From positions 134,666-198,665 of the forward strand of contig DXLU01000031.1 of assembly GCA_019414565.1 (NCBI GenBank): a stretch of DNA of 64,000 bases. The letters are read 5' to 3'. The translations under genes were made by a program, and so were the position numbers. The notes under the pieces were generated by a model. It saw only the letters and a program-made list of their open reading frames with translations, did no database searches and was not told the origin of the DNA. The number at the start of each line of letters is the position of its first letter. The first letter of the stretch is position 1. The stretch comes from Collinsella sp. GTDB taxonomy: Bacteria > Actinomycetota > Coriobacteriia > Coriobacteriales > Coriobacteriaceae. Below are positions 26,285-36,054 of this stretch, in pieces.

Positions 26285-28234
26285 CTAGAGTTCGCAGGCG
26301 ATCTTGTAGCCATCGCCGATAGCGTCGCGGATGTTGCCGCACTTGTTGGCATCGCCCAGCACGCGGGTGGCAACACCGGCCGCGGCAAGGTCGTCGGCAA
26401 GCTTGCTATTGGGACGATAGCCCATGGCAAGCACCAGCGTATCGGCATCGGCGATGGTGTGGATCTCGCCATCCTTTTCGTAGCTGATGGTGTCCTCGGT
26501 AATCTCGGTCACCTTGGCCTCGGTCAGCACGTGGACGCCCTTGGAGAGCATGCGCGTAATGAGCACCGCGCGACCGGCGCCGCCCTCGTTGGCGGCGAGC
26601 GTCTTGGTCATCTCGATGACGGTGACATCGCGGTTGGCCGGTGACAGGTCGTTGACCAGCGGAGCCAGGTAATCGGCCGTCTCGCAGCCAACGGTACCGC
26701 CGCCCACGATGACGATCTTTTTGCCCGGGAAAGCCTTGCCGCCCAGCAGGTCGTCAGCCGTCATAACCTGCTTAAAGCCCTGCATAAAGGCCGGAGCGAT
26801 GGGCTCGGCGCCATAAGCCAGGACAACCTCGTAGCCCGCGTAATCGCACTGAATGTCCTCGGCCGAAAGCTCGGTACCAAAGACGCACGTGACGCCGGCC
26901 TCGGCCAGGCGACGGTACTGATACTTAATCACACGAGTGAGCTCCTGCTTTGCCGGCGGAACGGCCGCGATGCGCATCTCGCCGCCCGGTTCGTCCTGCT
27001 TATCCACGAGCACCACGTTATGGCCGCGCTTGGCGGCAATGTAGGCCGCCTCCATGCCAGCGGGACCGGCGCCCACAACGAGCACGTTCTTGGCCTCGGC
27101 GGCAGGCTCGTAGCCGGCCTCGTCGCGCTCGACGTCCGGGTTGACGGTGCAGGAGATGCGCTTGCCGAACATGATGCCGTTCAGGCAGCGCAGGCAGCCG
27201 ATGCAGGGACGGATCTCGTCGGCGTTGCCGGCAGCCGCCTTATTGCAGAACTCGGCATCGCACAGGTTGGCGCGGCCCATCATGCAGATGTCGGCGGCGC
27301 CGTCCTCGATCAGCTCCTCGGCAATCCATGCCTCGTTGATGCGGCCGACCGTGGCGACGGGAATGTTCACGTGCTTCTTAATCTCACGCGAGCAAGCGGC
27401 GTGCGAGGCCTGCTGCGTGCCAGCGGCGGGAATGGCAGAGCCGCGCTTGATGGTGGTGCCGCCCGACACGTGAATCATGTCGACGCCGACCTTCTCCAGG
27501 CGACGCGAGACATAGATCATATCGTTGAGGGTCAGGCCGCCATCGGTGTACTCGTCGCCCGAGATACGAACGTCGATGATGAAGTCCTTGCCGCAGCGCT
27601 CGCGAATCTCGGCGATGACCTCGAGCAGGAAGCGCATGCGGGCGTCGAGCGAGCCGCCGTACTCGTCGGTACGCTTGTTGTAGAGCGGAGTCAAAAAGCC
27701 GCCGAGCATACCGTGGGCGTGCGCCGCATGGACCTCGACGCCATCGACGCCGGCCTTCTGCATACGCACGGCCGCGTCGCCAAACTGATGCGTAAGCTCG
27801 TGGATCTCATCGACCGTGATGGGGCGCGGCGCCTCGCGGGCATAGGACGGGCCCACAAAGGACGGAGCGATCAGGCGCGGCGTACCCGGAATGTTAAAGG
27901 CCATGTAGGCGGGGTGGAAGAGCTGCGGCATAATCTTGCAGCCATACTCATGGACGGCTGCGGCGAGCTTTTCCCAGCCGGGGATAAACGTGTCGTCGTA
28001 GCAGCACATGTCACCCGGCAGATAGGTATAGGTGGGCTCGACCGTCACGACCTCGGTGATGATCAGGCCCACGCCGCCCTTGGCGCGGGCACGGTAATGA
28101 TCGACCAAGTCGTCGGTCACATAGCCATGATCGGCCAGGTTGGTGGATACCGGCGGCATAAAGACGCGGTTCTTGACCTCGGTCGTACCGACCTTGATCG
28201 GGCTAAAGAGCATCGGATAGGCGGAGGACTCCAT
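26285..28234 (-). CDS. NADH:flavin oxidoreductase, Old Yellow Enzyme family with 4Fe-4S and FAD domains (enoate reductase/BaiCD-like)
   Basis: A 649-residue multi-cofactor reductase. The N-terminal TIM barrel (residues 1-360) binds FMN (SPIKVGTTEVKNRVFMPPVS, HAAHAHGMLGGFLTPLYNKR). Cysteines in CIGCLRCLNG and the following ISC bind a 4Fe-4S cluster (about 345-370). Rossmann domains follow for FAD (VVGAGPAGMEAAYIAAKRGH, about 385) and NAD(P)H (IVGGGTVGCETADYL, about 530). This architecture is shared by 2,4-dienoyl-CoA reductase, 2-enoate reductase and the gut bile-acid enzymes BaiCD/BaiH. The ATG at 28234 follows AAAGGAAG. It is a single gene with no bai neighbours, so the substrate is uncertain. 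Confidence 0.9.
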   Translation of the reverse strand: MESSAYPMLFSPIKVGTTEVKNRVFMPPVSTNLADHGYVTDDLVDHYRARAKGGVGLIITEVVTVEPTYTYLPGDMCCYDDTFIPGWEKLAAAVHEYGCKIMPQLFHPAYMAFNIPGTPRLIAPSFVGPSYAREAPRPITVDEIHELTHQFGDAAVRMQKAGVDGVEVHAAHAHGMLGGFLTPLYNKRTDEYGGSLDARMRFLLEVIAEIRERCGKDFIIDVRISGDEYTDGGLTLNDMIYVSRRLEKVGVDMIHVSGGTTIKRGSAIPAAGTQQASHAACSREIKKHVNIPVATVGRINEAWIAEELIEDGAADICMMGRANLCDAEFCNKAAAGNADEIRPCIGCLRCLNGIMFGKRISCTVNPDVERDEAGYEPAAEAKNVLVVGAGPAGMEAAYIAAKRGHNVVLVDKQDEPGGEMRIAAVPPAKQELTRVIKYQYRRLAEAGVTCVFGTELSAEDIQCDYAGYEVVLAYGAEPIAPAFMQGFKQVMTADDLLGGKAFPGKKIVIVGGGTVGCETADYLAPLVNDLSPANRDVTVIEMTKTLAANEGGAGRAVLITRMLSKGVHVLTEAKVTEITEDTISYEKDGEIHTIADADTLVLAMGYRPNSKLADDLAAAGVATRVLGDANKCGNIRDAIGDGYKIACEL

Positions 28235-28351
28235 ACAGGCTTCCTTTCGTTTGAGCCGCTCGGCGGCAGTTGCTAACGTACCTATCGTATCAGCAACTGC
28301 CGTATCCGCACTCGCTCGCACTCTCCACCTTCAATCCCGACCCTCACAAAA

Positions 28352-28418
28352 AGTTGCGGTGGAATACGGAGTAGATGAGGCTTTTGACAGGCAAAACAGT
28401 CCGTATTTCACCGCAACT
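28352..28418 (+). repeat. 67-bp inverted-repeat element, family C, copy 1 (kdpC side)
   Basis: The arms AGTTGCGGTGGAATACGGA/TCCGTATTTCACCGCAACT (19 bp, one mismatch) flank a 29-nt centre. The direct-orientation partner is at 36766-36832, past kdpE. Together they bracket the kdp cluster. Confidence 0.85.
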
Positions 28419-28486
28419 GATGGGCGGGATGGAATTGAGGGCTCAGATAGTCAGCCATGCCCTCATCTCATCCGCCACTCCCTCAC

Positions 28487-29077
28487 CTACAGCGCGCCGT
28501 CCAGCATAAGGTTCACCTTGAGCACGTTAACCGTGGGCTCGCCGAACACGCCGAGGAAACGGCCCTTGGTGCACGCGGCGATGATGTCGCGCACCTCGTC
28601 CTTACTTTTGCCCGTGGCCTTGGCAAGGCGCGGGACCTGGTACTCGGCGGCATCCGGAGAGATCTCCGGGTCGAGGCCGGACCCCGAACACGTCACCAGG
28701 TCGACGGGCACAGCGTCCATATCGGCATCGGGGTTGGCAGCGCGGATCTTCTTCACGCGCGCGTCCACAAGCTGCCGATACTCCTCACTCGCCGGGGACA
28801 AGTTGGACGGGGCACCATACGCCATGAGCTCGCCGTCTTCGCCTTCGACAATTGACACGTTCTGGATGCGGCCCCACATGTGGTCCTCGTCCTCGAAGTT
28901 CTGGCCGATGAGCTCGGAGCCCACAACCTTGCCGTCGACCGTAATGAGCGAACCGTTCGCCTGATACGGGAACGCAACCTGGGCGATGCCGGTCACGACG
29001 AGCGTATAGCCCAGGCCGCAGACAACGGTAAACAGCGCGAACACGCCCAGTGCGCGCGATGCAACACCTTTGAACAT
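28487..29077 (-). CDS. kdpC: Potassium-transporting ATPase subunit KdpC
   Basis: A 196-residue single-span subunit of the high-affinity K+ pump KdpFABC. KdpC helps ATP binding to KdpB. One N-terminal membrane helix (VFALFTVVCGLGYTLVVTG) precedes an extracellular domain carrying the conserved SGSGLDPEISPDAA and AYQVPRLAKA-type region (EYQVPRLAKATG). The ATG at 29077 has GGAGG and lies 12 nt after the kdpB stop. It is the last gene of the operon. Confidence 0.96.
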   Translation of the reverse strand: MFKGVASRALGVFALFTVVCGLGYTLVVTGIAQVAFPYQANGSLITVDGKVVGSELIGQNFEDEDHMWGRIQNVSIVEGEDGELMAYGAPSNLSPASEEYRQLVDARVKKIRAANPDADMDAVPVDLVTCSGSGLDPEISPDAAEYQVPRLAKATGKSKDEVRDIIAACTKGRFLGVFGEPTVNVLKVNLMLDGAL

Positions 29078-29089
29078 ACAAACCTCCAC

Positions 29090-31144
29090 TTACATAATGC
29101 CGCAGAACGCGAGCAGCATGTCGATGAGCTTGATGAATACGAACGGGGCAACGATGCCGCCCAGACCCCACACGAGCAGGTTGTGGGTCAGCAGCTGTCC
29201 GGACGGGACCTCGCGGTACTTAACGCCCTTCAGCGCGGCCGGGATCAGCGCGACGATAACGAGCGCGTTATAGATGATGGCCGAAAGAACCGCGGACAGC
29301 GGGCTTGCCAGGCCGAGGATGTTGAGGGCGTCCAACCCGGGGTAGATCGGCGAGAACAGGGCCGGAATGATAGCGAAGTACTTCGCCACGTCGTTGGCCA
29401 CTGAGAAGGTCGTGAGCGAACCGCGGGTCATGAGCAGCTGCTTGCCAATACGCACGACCTCGATGAGCTTGGTGGGGCTGGAGTCGAGGTCTACCATGTT
29501 GCCGGCCTCCTTGGCAGCCTGGGTGCCCGTGTTCATGGCCACGGCGACGTCGGCCTGGGCCAGAGCGGGCGCGTCGTTGGTGCCGTCGCCGGTCATGGCG
29601 ACCAGGTGACCCTCACGCTGGAACTCGCGGATCTTCTCGAGTTTGCCTTCAGGGGTGGCCTCGGCCAGGAAGTCGTCAACGCCGGCCTCGGCGGCGATTG
29701 CCGCGGCGGTGAGCGGATTGTCGCCCGTCACCATGATGGTCTTGATGCCCATCTTGCGCAGGTCGGCGAACTTCTCCTTAACGCCGGACTTGATGATGTC
29801 CTTGAGGTACACAACGCCCAGCACGCGGCAGTTCTTGGTCACGACCAGCGGGGTGCCGCCGGCCTTGGCGATGCGCTCGACGGCCTCGTCGCACTCCTGA
29901 GAGAACACGCCGCCGGCTGCCTCCACATAGGTGCGCACGGAATCGGCAGCGCCCTTGCGGATCTCATTGCCCTCGTAGTTCACGCCGGACATACGCGTTG
30001 CCGCGGTGAACGGGATGAACTCCATGCCCTTATCCTCGAGCGTGCGGCCGCGCAGACCGAACTGCTCCTTGGCGAGCACGACGATGGAACGGCCCTCGGG
30101 GGTCTCGTCGGCCAGCGAGGAAAGCTGGGCGGCATCGGCCAGCTCCGCGGGATCGACGCCGTCGACCGGGATGAACTCGGCGGCTTGGCGGTTACCCAGG
30201 GTGATGGTGCCGGTCTTGTCGAGCATGAGGATGTCGACGTCGCCGGCGGCCTCGATGGCGCGGCCGGACATGGCCAGCACGTTGGCCTCGTTCAGACGGC
30301 TCATGCCGGCGATGCCGATGGCGGACAGAAGAGCGCCGATGGTAGTGGGAGCCAGGCACACGAGCAGCGCCACGAGCGTGGTCACGGCCGTGGGGGTGAC
30401 CATGTCGTTAAGACCGGCCGAGAAGCAGGAGTAACAATACAGGGCCAGCGTGACCAGGATAAAGACGATGGAGAGGGCCACCAGGAAGATCTCCAGAGCG
30501 ATCTCGTTAGGGGTCTTCTTGCGCGCGGCACCCTCGACCATCGCGATCATCTTGTCCAGGAAGCTCTGGCCGGGCTCACTGGAGATCTTGACGATGATCC
30601 AGTCGGACAGCACCGTGGTACCGCCGGTAACGGCAGAGCGGTCGCCGCCGGCCTCGCGGACCACGGGGGCGGACTCGCCGGTGATGGCGGACTCGTCAAC
30701 GGAGGCAGCGCCCTCGATGACGTCACCGTCGCCGGGAATCTGCTCGCCGGCGCGTACGATCACCAGGTCGCCGCGCGTGAGCTCGGTGCCGGGAACGACG
30801 ATGAAGTGCTCCTTGTCCTCAACGGACTCGATGCGATGGGCCTCGACATCCTTCTTGGCCGCACGCAGGGAATCGGCCTGGGCCTTACCGCGGCCCTCGG
30901 CAAGCGCCTCGGCGAAGTTCGAGAACAGGTCGGTGAGCCACAGGATGACCGCGATGGCGACCACATAGTAGGTGGGCACACCCGCGTCCTGCACACCGAA
31001 AATGGAAGCGACGGCCAGGACGGAGGTCATGACGGCGGAAAGCCACACCAGGAACATGACCGGGTTTTGAATCTGGACGCGAGGATCCAGCTTGGCAAAC
31101 GAGTCGCGGACCGCGCGGCCCATCATGTCTTTTTGCATAGCCAT
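29090..31144 (-). CDS. kdpB: Potassium-transporting ATPase ATP-binding subunit KdpB
   Basis: A 684-residue P-type ATPase catalytic subunit. The phosphorylated Asp is in LMLDKTGTITLGN (around residue 300). The A domain has DESAITGESAPV, and the hinge has MVTGDNPLTAAAIAAEAGVD and AMTGDGTNDAPALAQADVAV. About seven membrane helices are visible. The ATG at 31144 follows AAGGAGGG, which overlaps the end of kdpA. It energizes K+ uptake through KdpA. Confidence 0.98.
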   Translation of the reverse strand: MAMQKDMMGRAVRDSFAKLDPRVQIQNPVMFLVWLSAVMTSVLAVASIFGVQDAGVPTYYVVAIAVILWLTDLFSNFAEALAEGRGKAQADSLRAAKKDVEAHRIESVEDKEHFIVVPGTELTRGDLVIVRAGEQIPGDGDVIEGAASVDESAITGESAPVVREAGGDRSAVTGGTTVLSDWIIVKISSEPGQSFLDKMIAMVEGAARKKTPNEIALEIFLVALSIVFILVTLALYCYSCFSAGLNDMVTPTAVTTLVALLVCLAPTTIGALLSAIGIAGMSRLNEANVLAMSGRAIEAAGDVDILMLDKTGTITLGNRQAAEFIPVDGVDPAELADAAQLSSLADETPEGRSIVVLAKEQFGLRGRTLEDKGMEFIPFTAATRMSGVNYEGNEIRKGAADSVRTYVEAAGGVFSQECDEAVERIAKAGGTPLVVTKNCRVLGVVYLKDIIKSGVKEKFADLRKMGIKTIMVTGDNPLTAAAIAAEAGVDDFLAEATPEGKLEKIREFQREGHLVAMTGDGTNDAPALAQADVAVAMNTGTQAAKEAGNMVDLDSSPTKLIEVVRIGKQLLMTRGSLTTFSVANDVAKYFAIIPALFSPIYPGLDALNILGLASPLSAVLSAIIYNALVIVALIPAALKGVKYREVPSGQLLTHNLLVWGLGGIVAPFVFIKLIDMLLAFCGIM

Positions 31145-31160
31145 AAATCTGCGCCCTCCT

Positions 31161-32984
31161 TTACGCAATCATCTGGAAGAACTCGGCAACGGGGCCAAGC
31201 GCCAGGGCCGGGAAGAAGCTCAGGGCACCGATCAGCAGAACGATGAACACGAGCAGGAATACGAACATGCCGTTGGTGGTAGACAGGGTACCGGCGCTCT
31301 CGGCGACCTTACCCTTCTTGGCCAGCGAGCCAGCGATAGCCAGCGTACCGATGATGGGCATGAAGCGGGCGAACAGCATCTCGAGGCCGAGCATGACGTT
31401 GGTCCAGGGAACGTTGCAGTTCATGCCTGCAAACGCCGAGCCGTTGTTGCCGTCGCATGAGGTGAAGGCATACAGCACCTCGGAGAAGCCGTGCGCGCCA
31501 CCATTGTTGAGCTGGTCGGCAAGACCGGGCACCATGCAGGCGATGGCCGAACACACCAGAATGGCAAACGGAGTTGCCAGGCACAGGACAACTGCCCAGC
31601 GCATCTCGCCCGGCTCGATCTTCTTGCCCAGGAACTCGGGCGTGCGGCCGACCATAAGGCCGGCGATGAACACTGTGAGGATGGCGAAGCCGATCATGCC
31701 GTACAGGCCGCAGCCCACGCCGCCGAAGACGACCTCGCCCAGAGCCATCTGGAGCATCTGGACAAAACCGCCCAGCGGGGTGTAGGAGTCGTGCATGGAG
31801 TTAACCGAGCCGTTGGAAGCGGCGGTGGTGTAAGCCGACCACGTAGAGGAGGTGGCGATACCGAAGCGGCTCTCCTTGCCCTCCATGTTGCCGCCGGCCT
31901 GGCCGTCGGTCATCTCGATACCGACCGCTCCGCCGTCGGCCAGCTGCGGGGTACCCGCATGCTCGTTGACGGCGATGATGCTGGTGAAGATCACCAGCAG
32001 GATGAACATGGCGGCAAAGATGGCCTTGCCCTGCTTGGTGTTCTTGACGCCGATACCGAAGGTGAAGCAGCAGGCGGCCGGAATCAGCAGCAGGCTGGTC
32101 ATCTCGATGATGTTGGTGAAGGCACTGGGGTTCTCATACGGATGGGCGGAGTTCACGCCGAAGAAGCCGCCGCCGTTGGTGCCGGACTGCTTGATGGCGA
32201 CCTGAGGAGCCGCGGGACCCTGGGGCAGGAACTGCTCGGTGACCACGCGCGCGCCCTCGACAACCTTGCCGTCGACCTTGACCGTGTCGCCCTCGATCTG
32301 GGCGCCGTCGATGACGCTCCAGCCACCGTCTGCATTAGGCTGGACAGCGACGGGCTCTACGAGCTCAGCCTTCTGAGCCGGCTGGAAGTTGGAGATGACG
32401 CCACCGGCAGCCAGGCAGATGCCGAACACGAGGTTCAGCGGGATGAGCACATACAGGACGGTGCGGGTGAGGTCGACCCAGAAGGAACCCAGACCCTGCT
32501 CCTTGACCTGACGGAAGCCGCGGATCAGCGCGAACATGACCGCGATACCGGTACCAGCGGAAACGAAGTTCTGCACGGTGAGACCCATGAACTGCACAAG
32601 GTAGGACAGGGTGGTCTCACCGGAGTAGGACTGCCAGTTGGTGTTGGTTATGAAGGAAGCAGCCGTATTGAACGACAGGTCCCATGACACACCCGGCAGG
32701 TGCTGGGGATTGCTTGGCAAGAAGGACTGAAACACCTGGAGTGCCACAAGAGCCACGAGGCCGATCCCCGAAAAGACCAGCACGCTCGCCAGATAGCGCC
32801 TACACCCCATCTGCTCTGCCGCGTCGATGCGAAGCAGACGATAGACGCCACGCTCCACAGGAGCAATCACAGGCGACAGGAACGTATGCTCACCATCCAT
32901 GATATGGGCCATGAACCGACCGAGCGGAACGGCCAGGACGACGAGCACGGCAAAGTACAAGATGTACTGAATCGCAGCGTCCAT
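31161..32984 (-). CDS. kdpA: Potassium-transporting ATPase channel-like subunit KdpA
   Basis: A 607-residue integral membrane protein with about ten helices, related to the SKT channel-like family, that binds and translocates K+. Selectivity-filter-like segments include NTNWQSYSGETTLSYLVQFM, GTNGGGFFGVNSAHPYENP and the final SCDGNNGSAFAGMNCNVPW region. Loops carry GGNMEGKESRFG, a KdpA hallmark. The ATG at 32984 has GAGGAG upstream and begins 3 nt past the kdpF stop. It is longer than the about 557 residues of E. coli KdpA because of a loop insertion near residues 215-265. Confidence 0.97.
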   Translation of the reverse strand: MDAAIQYILYFAVLVVLAVPLGRFMAHIMDGEHTFLSPVIAPVERGVYRLLRIDAAEQMGCRRYLASVLVFSGIGLVALVALQVFQSFLPSNPQHLPGVSWDLSFNTAASFITNTNWQSYSGETTLSYLVQFMGLTVQNFVSAGTGIAVMFALIRGFRQVKEQGLGSFWVDLTRTVLYVLIPLNLVFGICLAAGGVISNFQPAQKAELVEPVAVQPNADGGWSVIDGAQIEGDTVKVDGKVVEGARVVTEQFLPQGPAAPQVAIKQSGTNGGGFFGVNSAHPYENPSAFTNIIEMTSLLLIPAACCFTFGIGVKNTKQGKAIFAAMFILLVIFTSIIAVNEHAGTPQLADGGAVGIEMTDGQAGGNMEGKESRFGIATSSTWSAYTTAASNGSVNSMHDSYTPLGGFVQMLQMALGEVVFGGVGCGLYGMIGFAILTVFIAGLMVGRTPEFLGKKIEPGEMRWAVVLCLATPFAILVCSAIACMVPGLADQLNNGGAHGFSEVLYAFTSCDGNNGSAFAGMNCNVPWTNVMLGLEMLFARFMPIIGTLAIAGSLAKKGKVAESAGTLSTTNGMFVFLLVFIVLLIGALSFFPALALGPVAEFFQMIA

Positions 32985-32987
32985 AGT

Positions 32988-33074
32988 TTACGAATCACTC
33001 CTCATCAGAATGTAGATGTAATAGATAAGGAGTCCAATGCAGACGACTCCGATGATGGGAATGAGGATGTCCAT
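32988..33074 (-). CDS. kdpF: Potassium-transporting ATPase stabilizing peptide KdpF
   Basis: A 28-codon gene, too small for routine calling. It encodes one hydrophobic helix (MDILIPIIGVVCIGLLIYYI) ending in MRSDS. The ATG at 33074 follows AAGGGGCG, and the stop is 3 nt before kdpA. Size, hydrophobicity and position match KdpF, which stabilizes the KdpABC complex in the lipid bilayer. Confidence 0.88.
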   Translation of the reverse strand: MDILIPIIGVVCIGLLIYYIYILMRSDS

Positions 33075-33318
33075 TTACCGCCCCTTTCACGCGCTGTCCG
33101 ATGTCTCGGACGCCTGCTCTCGCAAGCGTCTGGGGACAGTAAACGCTTCTAGGGATTAAAGAGGCGTGAGGGCCGGGGCTCACGTCCTTAAGATGCCGTA
33201 AAGATGCAGGTAGAAAGCACTATTGCGGCTGCAGTGCGCCTATACTCGACCTCGCGAGCATACAGTGGCGTCCTCACCGCGTATGCACGCATGGACAACG
33301 TTTCATAAAGGCTACGCT

Positions 33319-36054
33319 ATGCAGCGCGACGCATCGGACACTCGCGTCAATCCAGACCTCATCCTCAAGGCAATTGAGAAAGACGAGGCCGCCGATGACG
33401 CTCGAACCAGCCGGGGACACCTCAAGATTTTCTTTGGCTACGCTGCTGGCGCAGGCAAAACCTATGCGATGCTTCAAGCCGCCCACGCCGCCAAGCGGCG
33501 AGGTGTCGACGTCGTCGCGGGATACATCGAGCCGCACGAACGTCCGGCAACTGCCCATCTTGCACAAGGGCTTGAGAACGTGCCCTGTAAACTCATCGAG
33601 CACAACGGCATTGCGCTCAGCGAGTTCGATCTAGATGTGGCTATCGAGCGCGCCCCTCAGCTCATCCTTGTCGACGAGCTCGCCCATACGAATGCGCCGG
33701 GGTCTCGCCACGACAAACGCTATCAAGACGTCGAGGAACTTCTACATGCGGGCATCGACGTCTATACGACCGTAAACGTTCAGCATATCGAGAGCCTAAA
33801 CGACATGGTTGCATCCATCACCGGCGTTGTCGTGAGCGAACGAATCCCCGACCGTATCTTCGATGATGCCGACCAGGTCGAGCTCGTCGACATAGAGCCC
33901 GAAGACCTACTTGAGCGCCTTCGCGCCGGCCTCGTCTACCGTCCCGCACAAGCCGACCGAGCGCAACAGCATTTTTTTACCGTCGAAAACCTCACCGCAC
34001 TCCGAGAAATCGCGCTGCGCCGCTGTGCCGATCGCACCGGCCACCTCACAGACGCCGCACGCGTGCTGGGAAACCGTGACTACTACACCAAGGAGCGTAT
34101 CTTAGTCTGTGTCTCCCCGGCGCCGACCAATCCCCGCATCGTCCGTGCCGCCGCACGCATGGCGAAAGCGTTTCGCAGCGAGCTCGTCGCCCTGTTCGTA
34201 GAGAGCCCGCGCACGCAAGCCATGAGCGATGATGAGCGCGCCAAGCTTGCAGACAATATCGCCCTAGCCGAGCAGCTCGGAGCACATATGGAAACCGTCT
34301 ATGGCGACGACGTCGCGTTTCAGATCTCCGAGTTCGCACGCCTGTCGGGTATTTCGAAGATCGTCATGGGGCGCACGGGCGAGCACAGCAGCGTCCGTCA
34401 GGCCCTCTTCGGCCGCAAATCTCTCGTAGAACAGCTCATAACATTCGCCCCGAACCTCGACATTTACATCATTCCAGACCAGTCGACTCCGCCCTCCCGA
34501 CCCAAAGGACGCCGCCATGCGCTCGCCCTGCAGCCGCCCAGCAGCCGAAACGTGCTTCGCACGCTGGCCCTCTCTCTTGTCGCCACGGCGATCGGCACGG
34601 CTTTCCGCCATCTGGGATTTGCCGATTCCAGCATCATATCCCTCTATATCCTCACGGCCCTGCTGACCGCCGTCACCACGACGGGGCGTATCTGCACGAT
34701 CGTATCGAGCGTGCTCTCTGTAGTGCTTTACAACTTCTGCTTCGTAACGCCTCTGTTTTCGCTCGCCAGCTACGACCGAAGCTATCTGGTCACGTTCGGC
34801 ATCATGTTCGCTACCGCTATGGTCGCCGGCGAGTTAACTGCGCGCATCGCCGACAATGCCCGTACCTCCGCCGAGAACGCATTCAAAACGCGCGTACTCC
34901 TCGAAACGAACCAGCTCTTACAGCAAGCCCATAGCGCGGAGGAGTGCGCCCGCGTCGCCATGAACCAACTCGTCAAACTGCTAAAACTCGACGTGGTCTT
35001 CTACCCCGCCGAACACGGCACGCTCGGCAAGGCGCTCTATGAGTCCGCTGGCACCGAAAACCGATCCGCGTCGCTGCTCACCGACTACGAGCGCGCCGTT
35101 GCAACCTGGACCTTCACCAACAACAAGCGCGCGGGCGCAAGCACGCGGACCCTGCCTGAGGCGCGCTGTCTCTACCTCGCGGTTCGCACCGGCGACAAGG
35201 TATTCGGTGTCATCGGCATCGCCCTGGAGGGGCGCGAGACCGAAGCCTTCGAGCATTCGATCGTCCTATCTATCGTAGGTGAATGCGCCTTGGCGCTCGA
35301 AAGTGACCGAGCGGCGCAAGAGCGCGAAGAGGCTGCGGTCTTGGCGAAAAACGAGCAGCTGCGCGCCAACCTTTTGCGCTCCATCGGCCACGATTTGAGG
35401 ACACCCCTCACGGCTATATCCGGATCTGCGGCAATCCTTCGGAAGAGCGACGAGAGGCTCAGCCTCGAACAACGCTGCGATCTTGCCGATGCCATCTACG
35501 ATGACTCCCTCTGGCTTATCGATACCGTGGAGAACCTCCTCGCCATCACACGCGTCGAGGACGGCACCATTCGCCTCAACCTCACATCCGAGCTCATCGA
35601 CGAGGTCATCGAGGCCGCCCTCAGCCATGTCGCCCAAGCATCGCATGGACATGCCGTCACCATCGAGCACACTGACGACATCCTGCTGGTACGCGTCGAC
35701 GTCCATCTCATCATGCAGGTGCTTACGAATCTCATCATGAACGCCTTCAAATACACGCCCGAGGACTCGACTGTCATTGTCAGCGCACGTCGCGAGGGCG
35801 CGTTCGTCGTGGTGGACGTCGCGGACGATGGGCCGGGTGTGGCAGACTGCGACAAGCCTCATATCTTTGAGCGCTTCTTTACCTCAGGCAATACGCGGCC
35901 CGTGGATTCGCGTCGAAGCATCGGCCTTGGGCTGTCGCTCTGCCGCTCCATCGTGGAGGCGCATGGCGGCGTCATCGAAGTTCGCGACAACCACCCCCAT
36001 GGGGCCGTCTTCCGTTTTACCCTGCCCGCTGAGGAGATCGAGATTCATGAATAA
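33319..36054 (+). CDS. kdpD: Osmosensitive K+ sensor histidine kinase KdpD
   Basis: A 911-residue membrane sensor kinase for potassium limitation. The N-terminal KdpD domain has a Walker A-like GYAAGAGKTYAML (residues 40-52) and LVDELAHTNAPGSRHDKRYQ. A Usp domain follows (ERILVCVSPAPTNPRIVRAA, about 255-370). Four closely spaced membrane helices lie near 415-510. A GAF-like region, a HisKA box (IGHDLRTPLTAISG) with the phospho-accepting His and an HATPase domain (VADDGPGV, SIGLGLSLCRSIVEAHGG) complete it. The ATG at 33319 has AAAGG. It is divergent from kdpFABC, so the 244-nt interval 33075-33318 should hold both promoters. Confidence 0.97.
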   Translation: MQRDASDTRVNPDLILKAIEKDEAADDARTSRGHLKIFFGYAAGAGKTYAMLQAAHAAKRRGVDVVAGYIEPHERPATAHLAQGLENVPCKLIEHNGIALSEFDLDVAIERAPQLILVDELAHTNAPGSRHDKRYQDVEELLHAGIDVYTTVNVQHIESLNDMVASITGVVVSERIPDRIFDDADQVELVDIEPEDLLERLRAGLVYRPAQADRAQQHFFTVENLTALREIALRRCADRTGHLTDAARVLGNRDYYTKERILVCVSPAPTNPRIVRAAARMAKAFRSELVALFVESPRTQAMSDDERAKLADNIALAEQLGAHMETVYGDDVAFQISEFARLSGISKIVMGRTGEHSSVRQALFGRKSLVEQLITFAPNLDIYIIPDQSTPPSRPKGRRHALALQPPSSRNVLRTLALSLVATAIGTAFRHLGFADSSIISLYILTALLTAVTTTGRICTIVSSVLSVVLYNFCFVTPLFSLASYDRSYLVTFGIMFATAMVAGELTARIADNARTSAENAFKTRVLLETNQLLQQAHSAEECARVAMNQLVKLLKLDVVFYPAEHGTLGKALYESAGTENRSASLLTDYERAVATWTFTNNKRAGASTRTLPEARCLYLAVRTGDKVFGVIGIALEGRETEAFEHSIVLSIVGECALALESDRAAQEREEAAVLAKNEQLRANLLRSIGHDLRTPLTAISGSAAILRKSDERLSLEQRCDLADAIYDDSLWLIDTVENLLAITRVEDGTIRLNLTSELIDEVIEAALSHVAQASHGHAVTIEHTDDILLVRVDVHLIMQVLTNLIMNAFKYTPEDSTVIVSARREGAFVVVDVADDGPGVADCDKPHIFERFFTSGNTRPVDSRRSIGLGLSLCRSIVEAHGGVIEVRDNHPHGAVFRFTLPAEEIEIHE

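Noticed and set aside
26285..28234. BaiCD or BaiH by name
   Set aside because: The architecture fits, but there are no other bai genes nearby and many gut reductases share it, so no gene symbol was given.
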